Notes: generated by a model not told the origin, from the sequence alone. 30,759 nucleotides of DNA from DASXBA01 sp046729895 (GCA_046729895.1 JBKPHP010000137.1:1-30759); one strand, 5' to 3'. Positions 13,101 to 23,073 are shown, counted from the stretch's first letter. Program-made: numbers and translations.

Positions 13101-15280
13101 TCAAGCGAAGGCAGGCGCCAGCCCGCCGTGGGCGGCGCGGAGCTCTTCGAGCTCGACGCTGAAGCTCGTCTCGACGATCGCGACCTCCAGCGAGTCGCCG
13201 CCTACGTTTCCGAAGATGTCCAGTGGCGTGCGCTCGGCGAGGCGCTCGAGCGCCTCCCGAGGGCCGGAAACCACGAAGCCACCAGGCCCCTCGCCGAACA
13301 GGTGCCGCAAGGGGTCGTCCGACGGCCCGAGGTCGAGCGTCGCGCCGATCCCGCCCGCCAGACAGCAGTCCGCCACCGCGACCAGGAAGCCGCCCTCCGC
13401 TATGTCGTGGGCGCTCGTGAGGGCTCCGGCCCGGACGGCCTCCCGGACGGCGTCCTGAGCAGCCCGGATCGCGGCCGGTTCGACCGGTGGGAGGGCGTCG
13501 GGCAGAGCCTCGCCGCGCAGCTTCCAGAGCTCGCCGCCCGGCAGATGGGGCGCGAACTCGCCGCAGATCGCCACCGCGTCGCCCTCGCGCGAGAACCCGA
13601 GCCTCCCCGCGCGCGTCGGGTCCGGCAGCCTGCCCACCATGCCCACTATCGGGGTCGGGTAGATCGGGCCCTCGGGACCCTCGTTGTAGAGCGAGACGTT
13701 TCCACCGACAACCGGCACGCCCAGGGCGCGGCAGCCGTCGGCCAGGCCTCGGACGGCCTGCGAGAGCTGCCAGGCGATGTGCGGCTTCTCGGGGTTGCCG
13801 AAGTTGAGGCAATTGGTCAGCCCGAGCGGCTCTGCCCCGACGCAGGCGAGGTTCGACGCGCTCTCGAGCACTGCCTCCAGGGCGCCCGCATAGGGGTCGC
13901 AGGCCACGCGGCGGCTGTTGCCGTCAATCGACACGGCAATCGCCCCCGGGGCCCCGTCCGGGGCGAGCTGAAGCACGGCGGCGTCGCTCTCCTCGGGGCG
14001 GCGCACGGTGCGCGACTGCACCACCGAGTCGTACTGCTCGAAGAGCGGACGGCGTGAGCTCAGGTTCGAGGAGCCGATCAAGGCGAGCAGGCTGTCGCGG
14101 GCGTCATCGCGGGCCAGGGTCGCCGCAGGGGCCGGGTAGAGGGGATCGGCGGGCCGCTCGGGCTTCAGGTCGTACAGCGGGCAGTCATCCACGAGCGCCG
14201 CGACCCGCATCTCGCCCCGAAGCTCGTCGCCGTCGAAGACTCGCAGGCTGTCGCCGTCCGTCACGCGGCCGATCTCGGTGGCCCGCACCTCCCAGCGCGA
14301 ACAGATCCCGAGGACCTCCTCGAGCCGCTCCGGCTCGACGACGCACAGCATCCGCTCCTGCGACTCGGAGATCATGATCTCGAACGGCTCCATGCCGGGC
14401 GCGCGCAGCGGCACACGCGAGACGTCGAGATCGATCCCCACGCCGCCCTTGGACGCCATCTCCGAGGAGCTCGAGGACAGCCCGGCCGCGCCGAGGTCCT
14501 GGAGCGCCCGCAGCGCACGGCGCTCGAGCAGCTCCAGACAGCACTCGAGCAGCTTCGACTCCTCGAACGGGTCGCCGATCTGCACGCTCGGGCGCTTGTC
14601 GTCGCCCTCGGCCAGCTCGGCGCTCGCCAGCACCGAGGCGCCGCCGATCCCGTCCCGGCCGGTGCGAGCGCCCAGCAGCACGACGAGGTTGCCGACGCCC
14701 GCCGCCGCGCTCCGTATCAGCCGCTCGCGGGGCGCGATCCCCACGCACATCGCGTTCACCAGGCAGTTGTGCTCGTAGGGCCCCTCGAAGTAGACCTCGC
14801 CGCCGACCGTGGGAACGCCGACCGAGTTGCCGTAGTGGCCGATCCCACTCACCGCGCCGTCGAACAGGAAGCGCGATCGCGTGGAGTCGACCTCGCCAAA
14901 GCGCAGCGAGTCGAGCACGGCGATCGGCCTCGCGCCCACCGCGAAGACGTCCCTGAGGATCCCCCCAACCCCGGTTGCGGCGCCCTGGAAGGGCTCGACC
15001 GCGCTCGGATGGTTGTGAGACTCCACCTTGAAAGCGACCGCGAGACCGTCGCCCAAATCGACGACGCCCGCGTTCTCGCCCGGGCCCATCAGCACGCGCG
15101 GCCCCTCGGTGGGCAGCTCGCGCAACAGCTTGCGCGAGTGCTTGTAGGCACAGTGCTCCGACCACAGGAGCGAGAAGACCGCGAGCTCGAGCCCGTTCGG
15201 CTCGCGCCCGAGACGCCCGACGATCTTCTCGTACTCGGCATCGGTGAGCCCGAGCTCGCGATGCCGCGCCGTCGCCTGGG

Positions 15281-15284
<4 letters not shown>
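13101..15284 (-). CDS. purL: phosphoribosylformylglycinamidine synthase, large subunit
   Basis: PurL converts FGAR to FGAM with ammonia supplied by PurQ, the step built from PurL, PurQ and PurS. At 727 residues it is the small form, which needs separate PurS and PurQ, both encoded just upstream. Motifs: LLWSEHCAYKHSRKLL (catalytic His region), VAFKVESHNHPSAVEPFQGAATG, GGILRDVFAVGARPIA and GNSVGVPTVGGEV in the first half. LQDLGAAGLSSSSSEMA lies near the centre, and GLTNCLNFGNPEKP and PVVGGNVSLYNE in the second half. The GTG start overlaps the purQ stop by four bases (GTGA at 15281-15284). Confidence 0.96.
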
Positions 15285-15990
<706 letters not shown>

Positions 15991-15994
<4 letters not shown>

Positions 15995-16233
15995 GCCGCG
16001 TTGGCTCCCTCCACGACGAGGACTTCGTAGTCCTCGATCAGCGGGTTGGCCAGCAGGCGCTCGCACATCGCCGGGACCTGCGAGGCGTCCTCGACGTCCA
16101 ACTCCACGAGCCGCCCCACCCGAACGTTCGCCACGTCCTCGAAGCCGAGTGCCGGCAGGGCCCGCTCGACGGCCTGGCCCTGTGGGTCGAGGATGCCCTC
16201 CTTGGGGCGGATGAGGACGCGCGCCCGCGTCAT
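15991..16233 (-). CDS. purS: phosphoribosylformylglycinamidine synthase subunit PurS
   Basis: The 80-residue protein is the structural bridge of the PurLQS complex. Typical features are ARVLIRPKEGILDPQGQAVERALPALGF, the strand VRVGRLVELDV, and a C-terminal ERLLANPLIEDYEVLVVE. Length and order (purC-purS-purQ-purL) are as in other Gram-positives. The ATG overlaps the purC stop (ATGA at 16230-16233). Confidence 0.95.
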
Positions 16234-17123
16234 CCGGCTCCGCTCCGCTCAAGCCACGCCTTGAACGGCTCGCCCGCGATCCGCTCGTACGCCTCGACGT
16301 AGCGGGCGTGGGTCCCGTCCACGACGTTCGAGGGCAGCGGCGGCGCCGGCGGCGTCTTGTCCCACCCCGTCTCTGACGCCCAGTCACGCACGTACTGCTT
16401 GTCGAAGCTCGGCTGGGGCCGCCCGGGCCGGTAGCCGTCAGCCGGCCAGAAGCGCGAGGAGTCCGGCGTGAGCACCTCGTCGGCCAGCACGATGGTGCCG
16501 TCCGCGCGCCGGCCGAACTCGAACTTCGTGTCGGCCAGCAGGATGCCGCGCTGGCGAGCATGCTCCGCGGCGAAGCGATAGATATCGATGGAGAGCCGCC
16601 GAAGCTCCTCCAGGAGAGCCCGATCCCCCACGATCCGGGCTGCCCGGTCGAAGTCGACGTTCTCGTCGTGGTCGCCCACCTCCGCCTTGGTCGCGGGCGT
16701 GAAGATCGGCTCGGGGAGCCGCCCGGACTCCTCGAGGCCCTCGGGCAGCTCGATCCCGCAGACCGCGCCGCTGGCGCGGTAGTCCTTCCAGCCCGACCCC
16801 GTGAGGTAGCCCCGCACCACGCACTCCACCGGCACCATGTCGAGGCGCTCGACGAGCATTCCGCGCCCGCGAGCGTCGTGGGGCACCTCGTTGTAAGAGA
16901 TCAGGTGGTTGGGGCAGAGGCGCTCCGTCCGGTCGAACCAGAAGGCGGACAGGCCGGTGAGCACCCGACCCTTGTCCGGGATCGGCGTGGGATGCACCAC
17001 GTCGTAGGTGGAGATGCGGTCGGAGGTGACCATCAGCAGGCGGTCGCCCCCGACCGCGTAGATGTCCCGAACCTTGCCCTGCGAGAGCAGATCGAGGTCC
17101 TGGAGCGCGGCGGCTTCGCTCAC
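16230..17123 (-). CDS. purC: SAICAR synthase (phosphoribosylaminoimidazole-succinocarboxamide synthase)
   Basis: PurC joins CAIR and aspartate with ATP to give SAICAR. The 297-residue protein shows the ATP-grasp-like start LLSQGKVRDIYAVGGDRLLMVTSDRIS, YDVVHPTPIPDKGRVLT, VECVVRGYLTGSGWKDY, the ADTKFEFGRR segment and VLADEVLTPDSSRFWPAD. The C-terminus has the longer insertion typical of eukaryote-like/actinobacterial forms (SFDKQYVRDW). It starts with GTG at 17123, first gene of the purCSQL unit. A promoter should lie in the about 138 bp before the cyclase gene stop at 17262, but no strong consensus is visible. Confidence 0.95.
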   Translation of the reverse strand: MSEAAALQDLDLLSQGKVRDIYAVGGDRLLMVTSDRISTYDVVHPTPIPDKGRVLTGLSAFWFDRTERLCPNHLISYNEVPHDARGRGMLVERLDMVPVECVVRGYLTGSGWKDYRASGAVCGIELPEGLEESGRLPEPIFTPATKAEVGDHDENVDFDRAARIVGDRALLEELRRLSIDIYRFAAEHARQRGILLADTKFEFGRRADGTIVLADEVLTPDSSRFWPADGYRPGRPQPSFDKQYVRDWASETGWDKTPPAPPLPSNVVDGTHARYVEAYERIAGEPFKAWLERSGAG

Positions 17124-17261
17124 AATCCGAGGTTACACAGACCTCCCGTCACGACGCTGCCGGTCCTGCGTATGGCTGGCCATGCCCGACCTCACCGGCA
17201 CTGGCACGCGCTCGCGCGAGGAGAATGAGCGTTGCCTGGAGCCGGCGAGCCGAGCGCTGCC

Positions 17262-19055
17262 TCAGGCGCCGTTCCCGACCGACCAGATCACGACGCGGGC
17301 CTGCCGGCCCCGCACTTCCATCTCCTCGACGTGCACGAGGTCGGACGGCTCGTCGCGGAGCTCCACGCGCGTCGAGTCGGACAGGAAGATCATGTGCGGA
17401 GTCCCCTTGGTCATGCCCTCGAGGCGCGAGGCCGTGTTGGTCACGTCGCCAATCACGGTGTACTCGAACCGCTCCTCCGAGCCGACCGTACCGGCCATCA
17501 CTGCGCCGGTGTTGAGCCCGACGCCGATCCGGAAGCCGTCGCTGTGGCCCGCCTCCCTCACCCACGCGTTGAAGCGATCGAGCGTCGGCCCCGCCATCTC
17601 GCGCGCGGCCGCAAGCGCGCGGTCGGCGTGGTCCTCCATCTCGGGCGGCGCTCCGAAGACGGCCATGATCCCGTCGCCCATGAAGGCGACGAGAGTGCCG
17701 CCGTGCCTCATGATCGCGTCGGTCATGTCGGTGAGGTAGCGGTTCAGCACGTCGATCACGACCTCGGGCGTTCTGCTCTCGGAGAAGGTCGTGAAGCCGC
17801 GGATGTCGCTGAAGAGGACCGTGACCTCGCGCCGCTCGCCGCCCAACCGGAGGTCCTCGTCGGCCTTGGCGAGCACCTCGTCGACCACGGACTCGGGGAC
17901 GAAGCGCGAAAACAGGTCCCTTATCCGCTCGCGCTCGAAGGCGGCCAGTAGCAGGGCCACCGCCATCGCGCCCACCACGCCCAGGACGAGCGAGCCCTCC
18001 GGGTAGAGGAAGTTCACGATCTTCCCGGAGTTGAACGCCAGCTGGACGGCCACGGCATACAGCGCTGCGGCGAGGACACCCAGGATCGCGGCGCGCAGCG
18101 GGCCGAACCTGATCGCGATGAGCGGACCCACGAGCCCGAGCAGCACGATCAGGACCACGTTCACGACCCCGGGCACTTCCTGGAGGGGAAAGTCGTCGAG
18201 TGCCGTGGAGATCGACTCCGCCTGTATCTCGGGGCCGGATTGGAGCTCGTCGCCCGTAACCGCCGTCGCGTGGACGTCCTGAAGGGACGGCGCGGAGGCG
18301 CCAATCACGACGATCTTGTCGCGGAAGGTGCTCGGCGGCGTGCGGCCCCGCAACGCCTCGGAGAACGACACCGACTTGACCGTGCCGGGCGGGCCGTGCC
18401 AGTCGATCCACGCGTCGCGGCCGCCGAGGTCGGAGCGGCTGATCCTGCGGCCCGTCGCGGCCTCCGCCGTCACTATCGAGAAGCTCTTCAGCTTGTCCAG
18501 CTCGTATGGCATACGGCGGATCACCCCGCCCGAGTCGGTCACGTAGTTCGAGTTGCCGACTCGCGCCCCGATCTCGTTCACGAGCCTCTGGCTTCCGAAG
18601 ACGTTGCTCCGCCCACGAGGATCCACCTCGGTGGTCGCAAGCACAACGTTGCGGGCGCGGTCGACCGCGTCGATCAGCGCGGTGTCCTCCGCCGGCTTGG
18701 TGGGCTCGGTGAACTGCACGTCGTAGGCGATCGCCTTGGCGCCGTCGCGGCTCAGACGGTCGATGAGCCTGGCGTGTAGCGAGCGCGGGAAGGGAAAGCG
18801 CTGCTGGAGCTGGTTGAAGGTGACGTCGTCGATCTTGACCACGACGATGTCCTTGGGCGGCCCCCGGTCGCCACGAATCGTGAAGCGGGTGTCGACCGTG
18901 TCGAGCTCCGAGTCGTGCAGGACGTCTGCGGCGTAGGCGGCGATCACGAAGGCGGTGAGCACGGCCGCGTTGACCAGGAAGAGAAGGAGCCTCAGCCGCC
19001 GTCGCCCGCGTCCTCGCAGCCCTCCGTCCTCACCAGGCGAGCCCAGCATGTACAA
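17262..19055 (-). CDS. membrane adenylate/guanylate cyclase with extracellular CHASE2 sensor
   Basis: The protein has 597 residues. One N-terminal membrane helix (about 23-44) is followed by an extracytoplasmic CHASE2 domain (about 50-300; IVVVKIDDVTFNQL, AKAIAYDVQFTEP, FRDKIVVIGASAPSLQD). A cluster of three membrane helices spans about 300-375, then a class III cyclase domain runs from about 405 to 590. Catalytic features are intact: metal-binding Asp in VTVLFSDIRGFTTFSE, second Asp in VAFMGDGIMAVFG, and the Asn/Arg transition-state pair in VIGDVTNTASRLE. Substrate choice (ATP or GTP) is not certain; ATP is usual in this architecture. The start is TTG at 19055 with GGGAG 6 nt upstream; an ATG two codons later is possible. 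It would make a cyclic nucleotide in response to an external signal. Confidence 0.93.
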   Translation of the reverse strand: MYMLGSPGEDGGLRGRGRRRLRLLLFLVNAAVLTAFVIAAYAADVLHDSELDTVDTRFTIRGDRGPPKDIVVVKIDDVTFNQLQQRFPFPRSLHARLIDRLSRDGAKAIAYDVQFTEPTKPAEDTALIDAVDRARNVVLATTEVDPRGRSNVFGSQRLVNEIGARVGNSNYVTDSGGVIRRMPYELDKLKSFSIVTAEAATGRRISRSDLGGRDAWIDWHGPPGTVKSVSFSEALRGRTPPSTFRDKIVVIGASAPSLQDVHATAVTGDELQSGPEIQAESISTALDDFPLQEVPGVVNVVLIVLLGLVGPLIAIRFGPLRAAILGVLAAALYAVAVQLAFNSGKIVNFLYPEGSLVLGVVGAMAVALLLAAFERERIRDLFSRFVPESVVDEVLAKADEDLRLGGERREVTVLFSDIRGFTTFSESRTPEVVIDVLNRYLTDMTDAIMRHGGTLVAFMGDGIMAVFGAPPEMEDHADRALAAAREMAGPTLDRFNAWVREAGHSDGFRIGVGLNTGAVMAGTVGSEERFEYTVIGDVTNTASRLEGMTKGTPHMIFLSDSTRVELRDEPSDLVHVEEMEVRGRQARVVIWSVGNGA

Positions 19056-19180
19056 CAGTTTCTCCCATCCCGCGTAGGTTTGGGGGGCCCGAAGCGCTCA
19101 GTGCGAGACTTCGGCTGGCCCACGACCGTGACCTCGAACCGGCCCTCCCACCCAAGTCAGGCAAGGAAGCACGGCTAGCC

Positions 19181-19570
19181 GTGCCCTGGGTGCAGGTGTT
19201 CCTGGTCTTCCTAGTCTGCCACCTCGTGGGGGACTTCCTTCTTCAGACGCAGTGGCAGGCCAATCACAAGCACGGTGGGCTCCTGGATCCCCGCGCTCGT
19301 ACGGCCCTCGTCTCACACGTCGCGACCTACACGCTCGCCTTCGTGCCAGCCTTCGTCTGGCTTTGGGACAGCCTGGGGGCAGGTGTGCTCGGGATTGCCG
19401 CGTTGCTGGCCGTGCCCCACCTGATCCAGGACGACGGGACGCTCCTCGATCGCTACATGGTGGTAGTCAAGCGCGCCGATCCCCGGGAGCATCCCGCCCT
19501 GACGGTGACCGTGGACCAGACGTTTCACGTCGTGGCGCTGTTCCTTACCGGCCTCGTGGCCGCCGGCTGA
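19181..19570 (+). CDS. DUF3307-family membrane protein
   Basis: The 129-residue membrane protein has about four hydrophobic segments. It begins with VFLVFLVCHLVGDFLLQTQWQANHK, the signature of DUF3307 (the HLxGDFxLQ motif), and ends with the conserved DQTFHVVALFLTGLV. A middle region (VPHLIQDDGTLLDRYMVVVKRA) carries the expected His and Asp residues. The function of the family is unknown. The start is GTG at 19181, and the upstream AAGGAAG is somewhat far from it. The gene is divergent from the cyclase (gap 125 bp) and convergent with purB. Confidence 0.85.
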   Translation: MPWVQVFLVFLVCHLVGDFLLQTQWQANHKHGGLLDPRARTALVSHVATYTLAFVPAFVWLWDSLGAGVLGIAALLAVPHLIQDDGTLLDRYMVVVKRADPREHPALTVTVDQTFHVVALFLTGLVAAG

Positions 19571-19679
19571 GCTCTACGCCACCCGGACGCACGCCAGGCC
19601 GGATACCCCCGGGCTGACGATCGGGCAGCGTGGCCCGCTGGCCGCAGCCCGTCGTGCAGGGACCACGCCGAGCCGATGA

Positions 19680-20966
19680 TCAGCCCGCGATGGCGTCGAG
19701 CCTGGCGACGATCTCCGGCGCATGCCGCGTGAAGGCCGACTCGTCGAACACGGCGTCGAGGTCGAGCTCCGGCGCGGCCTGTGCGAGCAGCTCCCGAAAC
19801 GGAACGCCCTGGTCCCACGCTCGCTGGGCGTTCTCCTGGACGACCCGGTACGCCTCGTCGCGCGGCCACCCCGCTTCGACCAGCGCGAGCAGGGCACGCT
19901 GCGAAAAGAGCGCGCCGTGCGTTGCCTCGAGGTTGGCGCGCATCCGGTCGGCGTGTACCACCGTGCCGTCCACGAGGCGCACCGCCAGATGCTGGGCGTA
20001 GTCGAGCAGGGCGGTGGCGTCCGGCAGCGCCACGCGCTCGGCGGACGAGTGCGAGATGTCGCGCTCATGCCAGAGGACCACGTTCTCCAAGCCCACCTGG
20101 GCATAGGCCCGCAGCAGGCGCGCTATGCCGCAGATACGCTCGGCCAGGATCGGGTTGCGCTTGTGCGGCATCGCCGACGAGCCCTTCTGGGCGCCCGCCT
20201 CGAAGGGCTCCTCCACCTCCCGCACCTCGGTCCGCTGCAGGTGACGCAGCTCGGTGGCGAAGCGCTCCAGCCCGGCGCCGGTAAGCGCCAGGGTCGAGAG
20301 CAGCTCCGCATGACGGTCGCGGGCGACGACTTGGGTGGAGACGTCCTCGCGACGCAGCCCCAGATCTCGCAGCACCAGCATCTCGAACTCGGGACCGTTC
20401 GCGGCGTAGCTACCGACAGCACCCGACAGGGCGCCCACGGAGACCTGCTCGACGGCCCGCTCGAGCCGGTGCAGGTTGCGGTCGGCCTCGAAAGCGAAGC
20501 CCGCCAGCTTGACGCCGAAGGTCGTGGGCTCGGCATGGATGCCGTGCGTCCGCCCCACGCAGATTGTGGCCGCGTGCTCGCGGGCGCGGCGAACCAGCGC
20601 TGTCTTGTACTCGCGCGCACCCCCGACCAGGATCAGGCCGGCCTGGGCGAGCTGGAGCGCGAGCGCCGTGTCGAGCACGTCCGACGAGGTCAGCCCGTGA
20701 TGCACCCAGCGCCCCGCGTCTCCGACCGAGTCGGCAACGACGTCCACGAACGACGCCATCTCGTGCTCGATCTCCCGCTTGCGCCGTTCGAAGGCCTCGA
20801 CCGTGAACGAGGCGCTGTCCCGCACCCGCGCCGCGTCGTCCGGCGGGACGACGCCCTGCTCGGCGAGGGCCTGAACCGCGGCGAGCTCGACGCGCAGCCA
20901 GGTCTCGAGCCTGCGCTGCTCCGACCACACAGCCCCCATCTCGGGCCGTGTGTAGCGATCGATCAC
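19680..20966 (-). CDS. purB: adenylosuccinate lyase
   Basis: PurB cleaves SAICAR to AICAR plus fumarate and adenylosuccinate to AMP plus fumarate. The 428-residue protein shows VIDRYTRPEMGAVWSEQ at the start, WVHHGLTSSDVLDTALALQL, the catalytic His in GRTHGIHAEPTTFG, and the fumarase-superfamily signature GAQKGSSAMPHKRNP with the mobile catalytic Ser. The start is GTG at 20966, the only good candidate before the domain. A weak GGGA ribosome-binding site 6 nt upstream lies inside the 3' arm of a strong hairpin (separate entry). It is the last gene of the GYD-purD-purE-purB unit. Confidence 0.95.
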   Translation of the reverse strand: MIDRYTRPEMGAVWSEQRRLETWLRVELAAVQALAEQGVVPPDDAARVRDSASFTVEAFERRKREIEHEMASFVDVVADSVGDAGRWVHHGLTSSDVLDTALALQLAQAGLILVGGAREYKTALVRRAREHAATICVGRTHGIHAEPTTFGVKLAGFAFEADRNLHRLERAVEQVSVGALSGAVGSYAANGPEFEMLVLRDLGLRREDVSTQVVARDRHAELLSTLALTGAGLERFATELRHLQRTEVREVEEPFEAGAQKGSSAMPHKRNPILAERICGIARLLRAYAQVGLENVVLWHERDISHSSAERVALPDATALLDYAQHLAVRLVDGTVVHADRMRANLEATHGALFSQRALLALVEAGWPRDEAYRVVQENAQRAWDQGVPFRELLAQAAPELDLDAVFDESAFTRHAPEIVARLDAIAG

Positions 20967-20967
20967 G

Positions 20968-21017
20968 AGTGGTCCCGACCGAGAGTTCGGTCGCGGGTCG
21001 GCGAGGGAGGGACCACT
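20968..21017 (-). promoter_or_regulatory. nested hairpin between purE stop and purB start
   Basis: On the minus strand AGTGGTCC (21017-21010) pairs perfectly with GGACCACT (20975-20968). Inside it CGACCGA (20993-20987) pairs with TCGGTCG (20982-20976), with a 16-nt bulge on one side. The outer stem begins in the purE stop codon and ends two bases before the purB GTG. It covers the only Shine-Dalgarno-like GGGA of purB. There is no T-tract, so it is more likely a translational or processing element than a terminator. Confidence 0.5.
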
Positions 21018-21498
21018 AGCTATCGAGAATCTTGGCCGCCAGCACGGCCGCGTTCTTGGCTGCGTCCACTCCCACACAGGCTACGGGCACGCCGGGCGGC
21101 ATCTGGGAGATTGCGAGCAGCGCGTCGAGCCCGCCGGCCACCGACGTTCTGGTGGTCAACGGGACGCCGATCACGGGCAGGTCGGTGTGCGCCGCCACGA
21201 CCCCCGGCAGTGCGGCCGAGAGGCCTGCTCCGGCGATGATCACCCGCAGGCCCCGCATCTTCGCGTTGCGGGCGTAATCCGCCACGGTCTGTGGGTCGCG
21301 ATGAGCGCTCATGACCCGCGTCTCGTGGCGGATGCCGCGCTCCTCGAGCTCCTGGCCGGCCTTCTCCATCACGGGCATGTCGCTCTTCGAGCCCATGACG
21401 ATCCCGACCAGGGGGGCGTCCACGTCGAGCTCGTCGAACTCGTGCTCGACCTCAGTCTCGGTGACCGGCGTGAGCTCGCCCGTCTCGGTGTCCGTCAA
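21016..21498 (-). CDS. purE: PurE: AIR carboxylase or N5-CAIR mutase
   Basis: The 160-residue protein has an acidic N-terminal extension of about 30 residues and then the PurE fold: PLVGIVMGSKSDMPVMEKAG, VMSAHRDPQTV (catalytic His), VIIAGAGLSAALPGVV, and ISQMPPGVPVACVGVDAAKNAAVLAA. In class I (N5-CAIR mutase) the glycine loop normally reads AGGAAHLPG with a conserved His. Here that His is Ala, closer to class II enzymes that carboxylate AIR directly with CO2. No purK is present in the window. The start is TTG at 21498, supported by GGAGG 7 nt upstream. It overlaps the purD stop (TTGA). Confidence 0.92.
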   Translation of the reverse strand: MTDTETGELTPVTETEVEHEFDELDVDAPLVGIVMGSKSDMPVMEKAGQELEERGIRHETRVMSAHRDPQTVADYARNAKMRGLRVIIAGAGLSAALPGVVAAHTDLPVIGVPLTTRTSVAGGLDALLAISQMPPGVPVACVGVDAAKNAAVLAAKILDS

Positions 21499-22781
21499 GC
21501 GCTCGCCTCCGCGCGCTCCACCGCCCGAAGCGCGATGTCCGTGCGCAGCTGCTTGCCCTCGAAGCGGATCCGCTCGGCGGTGGCATAGGCCCGCTCCCGG
21601 GCCTCGGCGGGCGTCGCGCCGATGCCGGTCACGTTGAGCACCCGGCCGCCCGCTGTGACCAGCTTGCCGTCGGCCTCCGCAGTGCCGGCGTGCAGCACCT
21701 CGACGTTGAGGGACTCCGCGGGCCGCACTCCGACGATCTCGTCGCCCTTGGAGGACGACTCCGGGTAGCCACGCGAAGCGAGGACCACGGTCACCGCCCA
21801 TTCGTTCGACCATTCCGGCTCCGCGCCGACCAGGCCACCGGGCCGCGTGGCGCCCTCCAGGAGCTCGAGCAGGTCGGAGCGCAGCCTGGGTAGGACGGCC
21901 TGGGTCTCCGGGTCGCCGAAGCGGCAGTTGAACTCCAGGACCTTGGCGCCGTCGGGGGTCATCATCAGGCCGGCGTACAGCACGCCGTGGTAGGGGGTGC
22001 CGCGCCGGCGCAGCTCGTCGACCACCGGCTGGTGGATCGCGCGGGCGATCGCCTCGGCGTGCTCGGGGCCGATCCCCGGCACCGGCGAGTAGCTGCCCAT
22101 CCCGCCCGTGTTGGGCCCATGGTCCCCGTCGAAGATCCGCTTGTAGTCCTGAGCCGGGGCCAGCGGCAGCGCCCGTTCGCCGTCGCACAGGGCCAGCAGC
22201 GACAACTCCTCCCCCTCGAGGAACTCCTCGAGCACGACGTCGGTCTCGCCGAAGCGCCTCTCCCCGAAGAAGACGTCGAGCGCCTCCCGCGCCTCGCTCT
22301 CGTTCTTCACGATGATCACCCCCTTGCCGGCGGCGAGGACGTCCGCCTTGAGCACCGCGGGGTAGGGGGCGCAGGCCAGATGGGCGGCCGCCTCCTCGCG
22401 GTCACGGAAAAGGGTGTGTGACGCGGTCGGCACCCCGAGATCGCGCATCAGCTCCTTCGCGTACACCTTCGAGCCCTCCAGCTTCGCGGCCGCCGCGCTG
22501 GGCCCGAAGGCACGGACGCCCGCCTCCGCCAGAGCGTCGACAAGCCCCGCCACGAGCGGCGCTTCCGGGCCGACGACCACGAGCCCGGCATCGTGGTCGC
22601 GGGCGGCGCGGACGATGCCGTCCAGATCCTCGGCCCCCACTTCCAGACACTCGACCCTGTCGTAGGCGATGCCGGCGTTCCCCGGAGCGCACACGACCTC
22701 GGGCCCTTGGGGACTGCGCAGCAGCGCGCGGACCAGCGCGTGCTCGCGGCCGCCGCCGCCGACGACGAGGACCCGCTTCAT
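21495..22781 (-). CDS. purD: phosphoribosylamine-glycine ligase (GAR synthetase)
   Basis: PurD joins phosphoribosylamine to glycine with ATP, step two of the pathway. The 428-residue protein shows the PurD start MKRVLVVGGGGREHALVRAL, GPEAPLVAGLVDAL, FGPSAAAAKLEGSKVYAKE, an ATP-grasp core (YPAVLKADVLAAGKGVIIV, VVLEEFLEGEELSLLA) and the signature YKRIFDGDHGPNTGGMGSYSP with GVLYAGLMMTPDGAKVLEFNCRFGDPETQ. The ATG has GAGG 8 nt upstream, 10 bp after the GYD gene stop. It overlaps purE by four bases. Confidence 0.96.
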   Translation of the reverse strand: MKRVLVVGGGGREHALVRALLRSPQGPEVVCAPGNAGIAYDRVECLEVGAEDLDGIVRAARDHDAGLVVVGPEAPLVAGLVDALAEAGVRAFGPSAAAAKLEGSKVYAKELMRDLGVPTASHTLFRDREEAAAHLACAPYPAVLKADVLAAGKGVIIVKNESEAREALDVFFGERRFGETDVVLEEFLEGEELSLLALCDGERALPLAPAQDYKRIFDGDHGPNTGGMGSYSPVPGIGPEHAEAIARAIHQPVVDELRRRGTPYHGVLYAGLMMTPDGAKVLEFNCRFGDPETQAVLPRLRSDLLELLEGATRPGGLVGAEPEWSNEWAVTVVLASRGYPESSSKGDEIVGVRPAESLNVEVLHAGTAEADGKLVTAGGRVLNVTGIGATPAEARERAYATAERIRFEGKQLRTDIALRAVERAEASA

Positions 22782-22791
22782 GGGGGGCGCC

Positions 22792-23073
22792 TCAAAGTGA
22801 TGCGATGAAGTCCTCCACCGGGATCGCCGGCAGCGATTCGTACCGCGCCGTCCCGCGCGAGCCGAGCTCCAGGGAGACCTTCGCCATCGTCTGCTCGTCG
22901 GGCGCCTCGACGATGTTCACGAAGTCGAAGCGGCCCAGCACCGCCCACTGCGCCGTGACGGTCGCCCCGAGCTGCTCGATCTCCTTGTTCACCTCACGGA
23001 TTCGCGACGGGTTGTTCTTGATCGTCTGGACGCCCTCGGGGTTCAAGGTGCTCAACATGACGTAGGTCGGCAT
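22792..23073 (-). CDS. GYD-domain protein
   Basis: The 93-residue protein matches the small GYD family by its form: MPTYVMLSTLNPEGVQTIKNN, KEIEQLGATVTAQWAVLGRFDFVNIVEAPDE, and a C-terminal stretch ending with SLELGSRGTARYESL. In place of the family-naming Gly-Tyr-Asp it has Gly-Arg-Phe-Asp, at a small-molecule-binding ferredoxin-like (dimeric alpha-beta barrel) position. Its role is unknown. It is the first gene of an apparent operon with purD, so a regulatory or auxiliary part in purine synthesis is possible but unproven. ATG at 23073 with AAGGA upstream. Confidence 0.88.
   Translation of the reverse strand: MPTYVMLSTLNPEGVQTIKNNPSRIREVNKEIEQLGATVTAQWAVLGRFDFVNIVEAPDEQTMAKVSLELGSRGTARYESLPAIPVEDFIASL

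Noticed and set aside
12636..14057. 473-residue plus-strand frame covering the purF-purL gap and the purL 3' end
   Set aside because: Only about 12857-13067 resembles a protein (the methyltransferase remnant). The rest is antisense to purL.
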